A DNA stretch of 64,000 bases from Viscum album (Eukaryota; Streptophyta; Magnoliopsida; Santalales; Viscaceae). Positions 11,995-23,419 of the stretch are shown here, one piece after another (the first letter of the stretch is position 1; each line of letters opens with the position of its first letter). The DNA lies in assembly GCA_963277665.1 (NCBI GenBank), contig OY728131.1, positions 1,390,750,688 through 1,390,814,687 on the forward strand, in the 5' to 3' direction. The notes under the pieces were generated by a model. The model saw only the letters and a list, made by a program, of their open reading frames with translations. It made no database searches and was not told the origin of the DNA. The translations under genes and the position numbers were made by a program.

Positions 11995-12440
11995 ATGGTT
12001 CCCCGTAGAAGGAATGAGAAATCCAATAATAAATATGATCCAAATAGTAAAAAGGATCATATCTTTCATGGTCTTAAGACAACATTTATAAAAGAAATAG
12101 TCTCCCATATATTCTCATCATATGAAGAAATAATATCATGTGTTAATAAGATAAGTAAATAATTCTCTAAGTAATGTCACATTAAAGGGATGCTAGGGAA
12201 CGAAAGGATGTAGAGAGAATGTTGGATAAAGGGAAGAGGGGAAAGAATGATTTCCCCATATGTGATAACTGTGAAAATAATCATCTAGGTAGATTCTTGA
12301 AGGGAATGGGAGTTTGATATATGAATGGATAGAAGGTACACAGAGTACATGATTGAAAGGGTATGAAAAAGGTTCTAAATGTATAATTCTTCATCTACAA
12401 GGATTTTGGACAATGCACAAATCAATGTCCAAATAATCAG
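11995..12440 (+). pseudogene. reduced Ty3/gypsy gag, copy 2 (decayed)
   Basis: This is the better-preserved start of the reduced gag: an open frame of 57 codons from ATG at 11995 begins MVPRRRNEKSNN, passes through DPNSKKDHIFHGLKTTF, and ends EEIISCVNKISK before a stop. The second half matches the C-terminal part of plant Ty3 capsid; the N-terminal capsid is absent. After a frame change the first zinc knuckle reads ICDNCENNHLGRF (last Cys lost, as in copy 1). The second knuckle near 12389 is degraded (FFIYKDFGQCTNQC). It was probably once an RNA-packaging Gag for a non-autonomous element; this copy is dead. Confidence 0.7.
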
Positions 12441-13189
12441 AGTATACCACAAATGATGTTTTTGGATAATAATCAAGTTATGATATTACCTCTGAGGAAG
12501 AGTAATCACCAGTGTTCTTATGTTTTTATTAAAGAATCAGTTCATTTGAGTGTTGTATCAATGATGTACTCGTTATATTAATTATGGAAATAAATAAGGA
12601 TTGTACTAAAGTAATATTTTTCTAGGGATTTGAAATTTTATGGTACTAAGAAAAGTGACCTAATAGCAAGTTAATCTTATTGGAAAATACATGGTTGAGG
12701 AAAGATAAACCTTAATATTGTTCTGATACTGAGGTTGTGATTTTTGAATAAGATATGATTGGTTTGGATAAATTTTATTAGATATTCTTAACTACCTTGA
12801 AACTAGTTGATGATTATTATATTCCATCATTGTTGGAAGTTACATCATTTTTGGATTTAAGGATTATATCTAGTATTCTATAAGGATTAATGGAGTAAAA
12901 ATGTATTCAATATTTTTTATGGTAATTTAGTGTGTTACCATGTTTTAAGAGAATACATGATAAAGGTATTCACATGTTATTACGGGGTGAAAGAGATCTT
13001 CATTATTTTTACCTTCCTTAAAAATTTTGGACTATGAGTTTGGACAAAAGTATATTGGATAAGTCCAAATGTTAGAATGAATTACTCTGTCCATTGGATA
13101 ATAGTGTTTATGGATACAACATTTATTAAGATTATTTTCATATTTTTATATAATGGAAAACTTGGAGGACGAGTGAAAAAACTTCGTGT

Positions 13190-13262
13190 CTGGTAAGGCT
13201 GTGAAACTTAAACCTGCAACCTAAGGGTGATAAGGGTGCATCACCTACCACTTGCCTATGTG
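13190..13262 (-). repeat. antisense tRNA-like / SINE-like segment (A copy 2)
   Basis: The minus strand reads ATAGGCAAGTGGTAGGTGA, a good box A, then GGTTGCAGGTTTAAGTTTC in the box B position with two changes from GWTCRANNC. It is collinear with 6945-7016. Confidence 0.45.
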
Positions 13263-13833
13263 ATGTCATGTTTTTAATGTAGTTTTTTTAATTAGTATGA
13301 AACATGAATTATAAATTCATTATTTTTGTAACCCTATACAATTAGGATAAATAAAATATATTTGAATTCTATTATCTTTTCAAATGAAAGATGATTTTTT
13401 TGTAGGAATTATTTGAAGGATGAAACTATACTTTTCAAGTATATTTTTTCCACATTTTCTATGAATAAATTAATTCTTAATCTTTAGGGAAGGAATATTA
13501 AAACCAAAAAATGGTTATCCTAATACCATATGATAATTTAAATCATCACAAATTGGTGGATTTGAGGCCCCCAAGTTTTCAATTGTTTGTGATTTATGAA
13601 CTCAATCACTCCCTATAAATATTTATGTTTCTCCTCCAATTAAGTGTCTCTAATTTCCACCAATGTTCTCCTAATCGAGATCATAATTTGGTGCTTACTT
13701 TTTCATTTTAAATTCCCTCTTATTAAGACTAAATATTATTATCCCAATTTTTTTTGGGTTCTCCGCAATGTTATTTTCTATTTTCAACCTTTTATTTTTG
13801 AAAAAAATTAAAATTGTGATGAAGCAATTTATT

Positions 13834-13847
13834 GAAGGAGGGGAGAA
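13834..13847 (+). other. polypurine tract before LTR A3
   Basis: GAAGGAGGGGAGAA abuts the TGTAACACC start of LTR A3, the canonical plus-strand priming site. The matching site before LTR A2 is degraded (GAAGTATGGGATAA). Confidence 0.85.
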
Positions 13848-15556
13848 TGTAACACCAAAATATCTCATAGTACATTATCTCATTAAAGTAATTCAATAGC
13901 TTGCACTACATGCAACACCGAGTTCGAGCACACCATAACTTACCAAACTATAGGTTAAAAAAAGATGTTATGAATAGTATTAACTTTATTTTGAATCCTA
14001 TATACTCCATATAATTTTAACATCCATGTTACGCGTTTCATAGAAATAATATAAAAACAAATTAATTTTTTCAGATAAAGGAAGTATTTTTCCGAAAATG
14101 CAATTTTATCTCCTCTTAATGGAAAACCCATTTTAAATCAAATAATTAATCTTTTATATACTCCATTTGAAAAAATAAACTTCTTCTTTAAAATTGGGAC
14201 ATAAAAATTTAGTTTTGATAAAAAAAATTTATGATAAATTTCAATTTTTAAGGGATAGTGAAAAACATTACGTTATTGTTTAAACATGAAATTTTATTTT
14301 AAAAATTAATAATTTTAATTTAATTTATTGTAGGTAAAAATAGATACATAATACCAATATATGTTCAATTTAATTAATTGGATTCATTTTTTAAGAAGTT
14401 TAGATATATAAATTTTTTTGAACTTTTTAACGTCTTTAACCCACCTTCTAGGAGCGTTTGAAAATTTGCATAAAACATAATTTTACCACTTATATGAGTT
14501 TAATTTCAAAAATCTGAAAGAAAAAGTTAACATCAGTAAGTAAATTGTTGTTCAATAAGATGAAAATATTTTTTTTGGGTGAATAGTAACTTATGACTTT
14601 AATTTATCACGGTTAAATGTAAATAGGGTAATTAAGTGTAAAAATGATATTATGATTACCCTATCACATGTAATAATTCTATTGGATAAGCTTAATTTGA
14701 CCAAAAACTACCTTAGGAATAAAATATGATCGTTTTGGCCAACATGGATTATATTAGGACATTTATTATTATTTTATTTAAAGAAGAGTTAAAAGAGTTA
14801 AATTCAATGTTTAATAACGAAACCATGTTTAACATAGGGTTAAACATAGGATAAATTAGATTATAAGTATTCATTAGAAATATAAAATGATTTTCTATGT
14901 AATGATATTTTATGTATAATTTTTAGACATTAAATAATGAAATGTATTTATGACACAATGATGATGTGGTAATTACCTTTTTAATGAAATCTTAATATAA
15001 TTCATGTTTTAAATATCCAAATAAATAAAATTAGAGATTTTTGAAGAATTTAAATAATTTTATAGGTTAATATGATATCTTAGGGTTTATTAAATAAATT
15101 ATATTTGAAGTGATAATTTTCATATGACATTCAAAAAAACATAATACCAAATAGTGTCAAAATTAACATAAATTAATTTTTAAAACAAATACATTATTAT
15201 TTGATGATATAATATTCCTAAAAATACAAGTTTAAGCTATATGGATTTAATAATAATATATATTCAATTAATAAACCACTTGACGATATTTTTTAAGATT
15301 AGAGTAATTTTATTAACCATATAGTTTAAGAATACAAGAAGACATGGTAAAAGTTAAACTATTTAACTAAGAGTTAAATCTAAATGATAAGGTTAAAATG
15401 GTAACCTAAACATGTCTAAAACTTATTGGTTGAGAGGATTTATACCCATGACCACCTAAGTCTCGAAATAAATTCATTTTGACCCATTATAAACCGAATA
15501 TGTCTATACAATAAATTAATACTTTAATGTTTTCCAAAAGTGATGCTCACCCCTCT

Positions 15557-15564
15557 TATAAAAG
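15557..15564 (+). promoter_or_regulatory. TATA box of LTR A3
   Basis: TATAAAAG after CCCCTCT, collinear with 9302-9309. Confidence 0.75.
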
Positions 15565-15898
15565 GTCACATCCCCTTCTCTAAAAATCACACCTCCAAAG
15601 CCATTTTGGTCGGCCAAAACCTGCCCAAATCACCCCCAAATTCCCTCACATGAACCTACAGGACTTCCATTTAGCATATATCCAACCCAAGAGTCCTTTA
15701 GTTCAAATCAAAAGGAAACACCTGAAGAAGAGCTAATAATTTCACCACCCTTTTTCAAGTTATTTTCTTCTTCCACATCCTCTATATTTGTCTTCTCCAT
15801 ACCAAAATAATAACTCTAATACCTTATACATACTGTTATGTTATTATAAATATGGTAAAACCATATTCTTTATTTTTTCCATCCTATAAATTACAATG

Positions 15899-16150
15899 TC
15901 ACCATACGTGCATACGTACGACTTACCGTCTCCACGTCGTGGTGTAGTTTGTTATTCAAACACTTCATTAATTAGATGGGTATAATAATGAGTATAATTG
16001 ATGTAAATAATAAAAATAACATGTTAATGATTCTTTATATATGATATACCATCCAATTACATAGGATTTCACCATCAATATAATTATATTTTCAATCGTG
16101 CATACGTACGGATTACAATCTTCATGAACGTGATGAGATTGATTCATCAT
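15899..16150 (+). repeat. CATGCGTACG motif, two copies (LTR A3)
   Basis: Copies at 15899-15958 and 16092-16150 read GTGCATACGTACG followed by ACTTACCGTCTCCACG and GATTACAATCTTCATG respectively, 193 bp apart. Confidence 0.75.
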
Positions 16151-17736
16151 CTTAATCATTCAAGAATAATTTTAATATTATGATTAATAATAAAGTTTAA
16201 GAACCTAATATAATTATGGTTATGAATAAAATATATCCTATACCTAACAAACATGGATTACATAGCCAAGAATATAAAGGAAAACAAATCAGTTAACACC
16301 CAAAACAATGATACTACTGAAATATAATTATCAAAGCAATATTAGAAGATCATATATGATATTAAGTTAATGTATATAGTTATTATATAATATAGTAACA
16401 ATTATTTCAAGATTATGTAGGAGTTTAACCTACCCTCAATAAAGGGACATTACAAGGTATGGGTAATCTCATTATTATCCGAGATTGTTTAAGGGTATGT
16501 ATTTTTTGGGACATATTTATTATCAATTTCCATTTTTCCTAAAATACAATAAAAATGATTCTTTTAAGAAACTATTTAACTAAAATATCATTTTAAATGT
16601 TTTAAATATTTATTCATCAAAATCTTTCTCATTAATGTCCATGTTTTTAAAATTGGTTTAAGGATTTATTTATATGGACATGATTGTTTTAAAATGTCAA
16701 TTACTTTCAAAAGTTTCAATTTCATATGGGGCACTTTGATAATAAAAATAACATTTAAATGAAATCCTTTATAAATGTGTTACTTTTAAATGATTTCACT
16801 AAAGCGATATATTTCAAAAAAAGTTTTACTGATCATTTTTAACTATGTCAACATCCTTTAATGGATATTATTCTTGATTAAGGTTGATTTATTATAATAC
16901 AATCTTCCTTATTGTATGGAATGTGTTATTAAATGTTGGAATATGGATGTGTTCATTTTATACCATTCATTATTTATGGTTAAAACATTGACATTTCGTA
17001 TGCTAGTTTTAATACGAATGTTTATGTTATGTTTCAACCTTTTCATATGAAGAATGTATTGGACTTATTAAGTGAAGAGTGGATCCCAGTATAGCTCCTC
17101 GATGCATCGGTAGGTCTCATGAGACAGTTAGATGTGGAATTGGCCAAGGCCTTTCCAAATTTGATATATGGTTTTAGCCAAAGCCTTATTCATTTTTAGA
17201 TGTCTTCGCCAAGGCATTGAAATTTTTTTTGATAATGTCTCACATTATACATTCCCTAATAATTAAAATAATATTGATGGTTCATGTGATTGTTAGACTA
17301 GTAGAATAAATATTACTATGTTTTATTATGGAATTATTTACTCAACTCATATTCCTACAATAATGTGTTTATGGTTATTATTTGTCAAGGCATGTGTTTT
17401 CAATTATTCACTATGCCTAGTGTTTATGTTATCTTCAGATGTATTTTATACTCTTACTGAGCATCTGATCTCACCCCTTTCTTATGTTTTATTTTCCAAA
17501 GATCCCAAGAAGTGTTTTATGATTGATATGCAGGGTTAAGCTAATTGAAAAATTACATTCTTAAAGTATTATTTATGTTGTCTTGTATGTTATAATGTTT
17601 AATGGAACGTTCATGTATGCAATATATTTTTCAATACTGATAAACTGGTCGGTCCTTCGGGACTTGATTCCTTGTAATCATGCCAATGTATTAAAATAAT
17701 TTACCAGCTCTAGACTTCTGGGGTCAGGGTGTTACA

Positions 17737-19900
17737 AACCCCACTGGTACAACAATCTGATTCTGATAGCACAACACTAAATTCACATCCAGTTTATATC
17801 CCTCAATGGTCTCCCCAAAATTTAGTTTCATCCTCATATACATACACTCTAAATCATACATCTACTCCTCTTTAACCAAACCATCCATGTTAGGAACCAA
17901 TGATACTGAAATGAAAATGGATACAACACCCAGGTCTTCAAATTCCAATATAATGTTGGATATAACTGACCTCAACATCCACTTATCTAACACATGTTTC
18001 ATGAATTGGGAATTTTACATTTCACTTAATGAATCTACTACCTAATTTCCCTCACTTGTTGTGTACTTGAAGTTGGTGTCAATCATATAGAGAAACGCCA
18101 ACAATCTCCTCTTCTGCATATTCAAAACTCTTTGTGAGAAAAAAATGAATCATGATCTTTTGTTTAGTATAAACTATGATTTTCACTATGAATAGTTAGT
18201 GACACATCATTCTCAATGCAGAACCACTTCTCCCAGCTCCAAATCAAGTGTTGGGGTTTTCTTATCATGAATCCTCAAATATTGTGACCTATATGAAACA
18301 ACATGATCCCATTTCATGAGAACACACCCCAGCCATGATCCATATGTATAAAAATATACCACGTCCCCTTTCAATTGTTCCAAAAAAATCCCAGACAGAT
18401 GCTGAAGTAAGATGATCCATAAGCTCTTCAAAATATTTTCGGCACTACTCATTCAATTCTAATGGAATATTATTTCTTGTCAATGCAGTCATCAGTGAAG
18501 ATGATAATGATAAGTCACCAACAAAGAATCAATAATACACTACTAGATAAATGATGCATCATGTCTTAAAAATATTTTTTCTTGTTTCTAAGAGATTACA
18601 ATATCTAAATTTTTCAGATCCACTAATTCACCTCTATATGAAATATCATGACCCAAAAAACATACATCTTGAATCAAAAAGTCATACTTTGACAATATAT
18701 CATATAATAGATTACCTATTGATATTCTCAACACTATTATGGAGTGTTTCTCCTTATCTACCATTAACCTATAATAAACCTGTATAAAAACCAAGAAATA
18801 CCACCCAGAATGAATATAGATAACTCTGAAATATCTGATTCATCACATCCATAAAGATACGGGTAAATTCATAATACAAAAGGGCCAAACAAAATACTCA
18901 TAATGGACATATCTATTTCTAAATTATATTTTCCAAATATCCTCTATCTACACACTTGAATAATCATATCTGGATCACAAGTAAATCTTGGAGAACCTCT
19001 GAAGGTACCTAGACTAATATAATAGGTCAACAATGTGAGGAAGTGGATATCACTTATTTATCATAAGTTGGAAAATATTATAATAGTTAATATATAGCTG
19101 AAGAGTTACGTCGTCCTTTTTAATAAGCAGAACTAGTGATGCCCCTGATGATATTATATGCTTGATGAACTCATTTTTTCTTACTCCTATGACTTCCCTT
19201 TTAATTACCTTAGTTCGTTTGGTTCCATGTAGTAAGGAAGTAGTGAGATAAGACTAGTCCCTAGAAGGAGATAAACAATAAAGTCCACTTATCTCATGGG
19301 TGAAAACCTAGGGAATTCATCAGAAAAAACATCCATATACTGATTAACCACATCCATAAAACTTTTTCCCTCTATCCTCTTCCAATAATTCCAATGAAAT
19401 TTCCTCTTATTGATATAGTATCGTCCAAAATGACGGTGGAAACAATATTGTTTCACCCACATTCACATTTTTCTCTCATCTAAAGTGATTCTTGACACCA
19501 TCACCTATTGTGAAACTAACTATTACCTCATAATAATTTTTTTGGGCCTTATACTTTTCCTTCCAATCCTTTATTAGGATTACATCATACACATACATCT
19601 CAATCCCTGATAATTTTCACATCAACTTAACTTCACCCACAATTATACAACATTATCAACACAAGAAGGAATGATACTCAATGTGACCTAGAGGAGTTCG
19701 ATGTTTTAAAATAGAATGAATCATTTCCATATTTTAACCGAGCATATCGAAAATAGGATAAGTAATGAAAGAATGATTACCAACCAAATCAAAATATACT
19801 TTAAAAAGGAATAATTAAAAAAGAATAAAACCTCAAACTATGAATGGTCACGATTGATCATCCACCATAACTCGCACACCTCTATCCACATTTTGACATG
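17737..19900 (-). pseudogene. Ty3/gypsy pol remnant (PR-RT-RNase H), family E
   Basis: Read from 19900 downward. The protease tail has GNHSFITYPIFDML and YDVILIKDW, matching the THSFIS and DVILGMDWL blocks of plant Ty3 proteins. The pre-RT linker and RT N-terminus have FPRFSPMR, YYMEPNELR, then SSGASLVLLIKKDD (family SPWGAPVLFVKKKDG). The RT C-terminus near 18794-18588 reads FLIQDVCFLGHDISYRG, but the catalytic YxDD is lost (FIQVYYRLM). RNase H at 18452-18213 reads GCVLMKWDHVVSYRSQYL and LDLELGEVV, with TDAS changed to TYGS. The tether end reads VVDSLSEM (family VADALSRK). Stops and frameshifts run throughout. Integrase is absent because the element is cut at 17737 by the family A LTR. Confidence 0.85.
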
Positions 19901-19999
19901 ACACACTTTTCACTTTATTCCATCCATCCAAATTTAAATTTTTATTATTATGCCATTTTTATGAGAAATGGGGAAACTGAAGTTCAGAAACAAGCACCA

Positions 20000-22225
20000 C
20001 TACATGCTAAAAAAGCTCACAAAATTTTTTAACACCAAACTAAGATTACATGACTCAGCTATTCTAAAAAGTTCCCAGTGCAGCATACAGACCTGGGTAT
20101 CTGGATCCTCTCTGATAAGCACTTCAAAGTGAGTGATCATCTATTCCATTATGTGAATTAATTCATTTGAGTTGATTGAACTCTGATTGAAGCCTTGGGC
20201 CAGGATTCGATATTATTTATCTAACCACACTTCTTGCTCCACATTTTCATCCACTAGCATCCTTCATTCATAAATCCATTTAAGCTCCTCCTCTGATACA
20301 TTAGGCCGTACCTATTGTTCAAGAATTTCTTCCTTGCAGTGTAGGATAAGCTTAAAACATTCCACATCCTTTTCACATTCCCCTTTCTTTAGAGTTGTAC
20401 ACTCAGTATTTCTACCATTCTTATCCGACCTAATCTATATTGGTTTTGGAAAGTCGGAGTATTCTTTACATCCATTTGGTTTTATCCCCCGAACTATAAT
20501 ACATTCTCTTGGGTCTCGACTTCTTTTTTTCTCTTTCTTCCTTCTAATGTTTTGAGGACCTTTCCCTTGAATGCGGTCCAAGGAATCTAGTGAATGTTGG
20601 CTAAAGCTGCCTTCATCTGAAGAATCCTCCTCTTGAGCTAATAGAGGTACATCAACTTCTAATCCATCAAAACGGTTCCCCAATGTTATCTCTATGGCTT
20701 CATTGGGGGGCCTCTTCTTACCAAGAGACACCCCCTTACATCCTTCTAATCTGGGCCAATTTCCGTCCCCATGGGCCCAACCTTTTTGGCACCGAGGGTG
20801 TTTGGGTCTCAGGGCCCTAGGACACTCTCACCATCTTGCATCCCTTGTCCACTAAGAGGTTCTGTTGCAACCCCCGAGGGCTTTCCATATACTGTGTCAG
20901 ATCCATCAATTTGCTCATATCCAAAACCCATGATCTATAAATCCTTGTTAGAATCCTCCCATCCTCGGACATGAGAGTCATCAGGATCTTGAAGATAACT
21001 CCCTATCAAGATCACCACCCCTTCCATGGTTGAGTTTGGTGTAACAAGGAGATCCACCCTAACCACTACTAAGGGACCCTCCTCTACTTCTTTGTTCAGG
21101 CCCAAATCACGTTTTAAATGTTCAAAAACATCAGCAAACCATGGCTCTGCCTCCTTGTTGACCTAAATCTTTACTTTAACTGAAGAATTCATATGACACC
21201 ACTGCGGGAGCTGAGTCTCCCTTGACTCAGCTACTGGTTCCTCATGTTCTGTCACCGTAGGAACAATCCCATGAAAACTAGTACTAACCCGTACCTGATA
21301 GTTAACAACGAGATCGAACTGTACCTCAACTCCCTCATTAGTACTGATCATAGTTTTCCTCACCTATATCCCACAATGGAATCCAGAAACCAAATGTCCA
21401 AGACTGTGGTACCCCAAGAAAAATGATGGCCACAATTCAAACACCACCCACTACTTCTATCTAAATTATTCTCCTATGGAAATCCATAGCCACACCATTG
21501 GGGGAACTAAGACATCAACCACAACACATACGTGAGGTAAGATAATATGGAAAACTACTGTCGTGCGATCATCTGAACACAAGAATCATCCAACCATATT
21601 CCCTATCTAATGGATAATAGAGGGATTCTGGGAAGGGAGTGGCAGATTAGGAAAGATTACCCACACCGCTGATAAAGGCGGATCCCGGTTCATGATGAAC
21701 TTAGTAGACCATTGGAGGAGATAAAATACGCATCCGTTGAAGACATGAGGAGCATTGTACCAGGCGTCGACAAGGTCATACTATGAAGAGAATCGGATCA
21801 TCAATTGACACCGATCTATAAGACCCACCACCATGTGATCTTGAATACCCCATTAATCGAAGACACATCTATCAAATGCATCCACCGAAGGAAAGCGACC
21901 CTAAAAACCAACCACCAGCGTCGATATGTAAAGTTCCTTTGGTGCATTGAACTCCTTTGATGAAAGCGTGATCTAGGGTGAGCCCTTGTGAAGGTCAGGA
22001 ATCTTAGGGTAAAGCAGGATCGATAGGAAGGGTGGAAGAATAGATGGATTCCTGAAAGGGGTGAACATCCGAACCCTCATAGAAGAAGGGAGGTTGTTCC
22101 CCCTCCCCCCGCTGGGGAGGGGGGGCCGAAGCCACAACCATCTCCGTTAGGGCTCCGCCAAAGGCACGATCTCCACTGAATGTATTCCCATATTTTCTTT
22201 TCACTTTAATCCCATATTTTAACAT
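20000..22225 (-). pseudogene. plant LINE ORF1 remnant (DUF4283 type)
   Basis: The minus-strand start near 22225 gives SGDRAFGGALTEMV, like the RSFAEALT opening of plant LINE-1 ORF1 proteins. A DUF4283 core at about 21790-21480 reads FNGCVFYLLQWSTKF then VWVIFPNLPLP and HVCVVVDVLVPP, matching the W-P-D-F, VWVxLPGLP and ARVCVEIDL blocks. A degraded zinc-knuckle region follows near 21450-21380. The variable linker extends through NRFDGLEVD and a Ser/Glu/Lys-rich tail at 20731-20435. Several stops and frame changes are present. No LINE endonuclease or RT follows; instead the family E pol begins near 19900. Its role would be RNA binding in LINE particles. Confidence 0.75.
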
Positions 22226-22740
22226 CCCTGGTTGAGGAATCAGGGTATTTTGAGAATCACCACATCTAGCTATGGTATTATGATGAAGGGTATATTGTTT
22301 GTATCATCCTGTTGAGCTACATGATGTCTGTGATCTGTGAGGAGTGTCATGAACACCCGAACACATATTATTATTTCAATTACAATGATGATTCCACATC
22401 TACTTACAGTTATTCTATGCATGAGGTTGTTCTATACGATCCATCGTCATTTGATTTAGTGAAACACGTTGTAAATATCCTGGATTACCTTTAGGGTTAA
22501 GGGGAAAGTATTAACATTCTAGTGGTATGATTCTGATGTGCTCCATGTTGTTGAGAAAAGGTGTCCCTCTTGATTTTTCTCTAAGTGTTAGGTTTTTTAC
22601 ATCCTATTATGATGAAAACCATATTTCCATCATGTGTATTATCAACTGTGATGGATATCGTAATGGGAGTATCTTGTTAGAGTCCTAACTAAATAGTTTG
22701 AAAATAGTAAATTATACTTTTTCTAACCTTTTGGTTTTAT
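22226..22740. other. unassigned spacer
   Basis: It lies between the gag-like start of family E and the LINE ORF1. Short open frames on both strands (for example 22312-22494) match nothing recognised. It could be the LINE 5' UTR or degraded gag. Confidence 0.3.
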
Positions 22741-22744
22741 TGTG

Positions 22745-22818
22745 GATCAAGTGCAATGACATTGTTAATAGCTTCCTTCGATTGGTCCCTACGACCCCTA
22801 CCCAATGCCATTTCCTTC
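22745..22818 (-). pseudogene. gag-like N-terminus of family E
   Basis: The minus-strand ATG at 22818 opens MALGRGRRDQSKEAINNVIA, an Arg-rich start like Ty3/gypsy Gag proteins (MPPRR-type), and soon meets a stop. It lies about 600 bp downstream of the primer-binding site of the minus-strand LTR, where gag should begin. The rest of gag is not recognisable. Confidence 0.4.
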
Positions 22819-23407
22819 AACACAAGAATAACCATAAGTCTCACTCCATAGAAACATAAATTTTCCACATTCATGTTCAATTACATTAGATATATCACAC
22901 CCATGCTTTAAAGAAACTCACATTTCCCAGATTCGACCATTTTTAAAAAAATACACAATGTTTTGAAAACTGTTCATTATAAAAATACCACAAATATTTT
23001 TTTAAAAAAAATCACACATTTGAAAATAATTTAAAAATTTTTCATAATTTACCACATTAAAATCCAAAAAATAAACCATTATTCCAAATTAAAATTTTAA
23101 TCCTATTAGTGAGTAATTTCTACCATGAATTCCATGCTTATCTCATTAGCTACACCCATGTCAATTATATCACACTCTTATAAGTTTCTCCTAAACACAT
23201 ATGTACCCAAATACATGGTAACCTGAATTTCAGCATAAAATAGTTTGATACATCCTTTATTCCATACATTTTATGTTCTGGAAATCCTAGTACATGATAC
23301 CATCCCACCTCATGTAATACACCAAGAATGAATGTCAACTCTATGACTGACAACCAAAGCCAAGAACAAATATGTCTAACATTAAGTAGAGTTCAAAGTC
23401 CAATCAT

Positions 23408-23419
23408 GCTGATACAACT
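23408..23419 (-). other. primer-binding site, family E
   Basis: The minus strand reads AGTTGTATCAGCATG immediately after an LTR end in TTTTACA. It matches TGGTATCAGAGC with a few changes. Confidence 0.55.

Larger units (their letters stand above)
11495..13847 (+). mobile_element. family A internal region 2
   Basis: 2,353 bp, collinear with 5242-7597: primer site, reduced gag, degraded protease trace near 12715, antisense tRNA-like segment near 13190, polypurine tract at 13834-13847. No RT, RNase H or integrase was found. Confidence 0.8.
13848..17736 (+). mobile_element. family A LTR 3, complete (3,889 bp)
   Basis: It begins TGTAACACC after the polypurine tract and ends CAGGGTGTTACA. No primer-binding site follows, so this is the true 3' end of the array. 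Internal order is the same as LTR A2, with TATA at 15557 and motif copies at 15899 and 16092. The following sequence is a minus-strand Ty3/gypsy pol, into which the array appears to have inserted or been joined. Confidence 0.85.
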
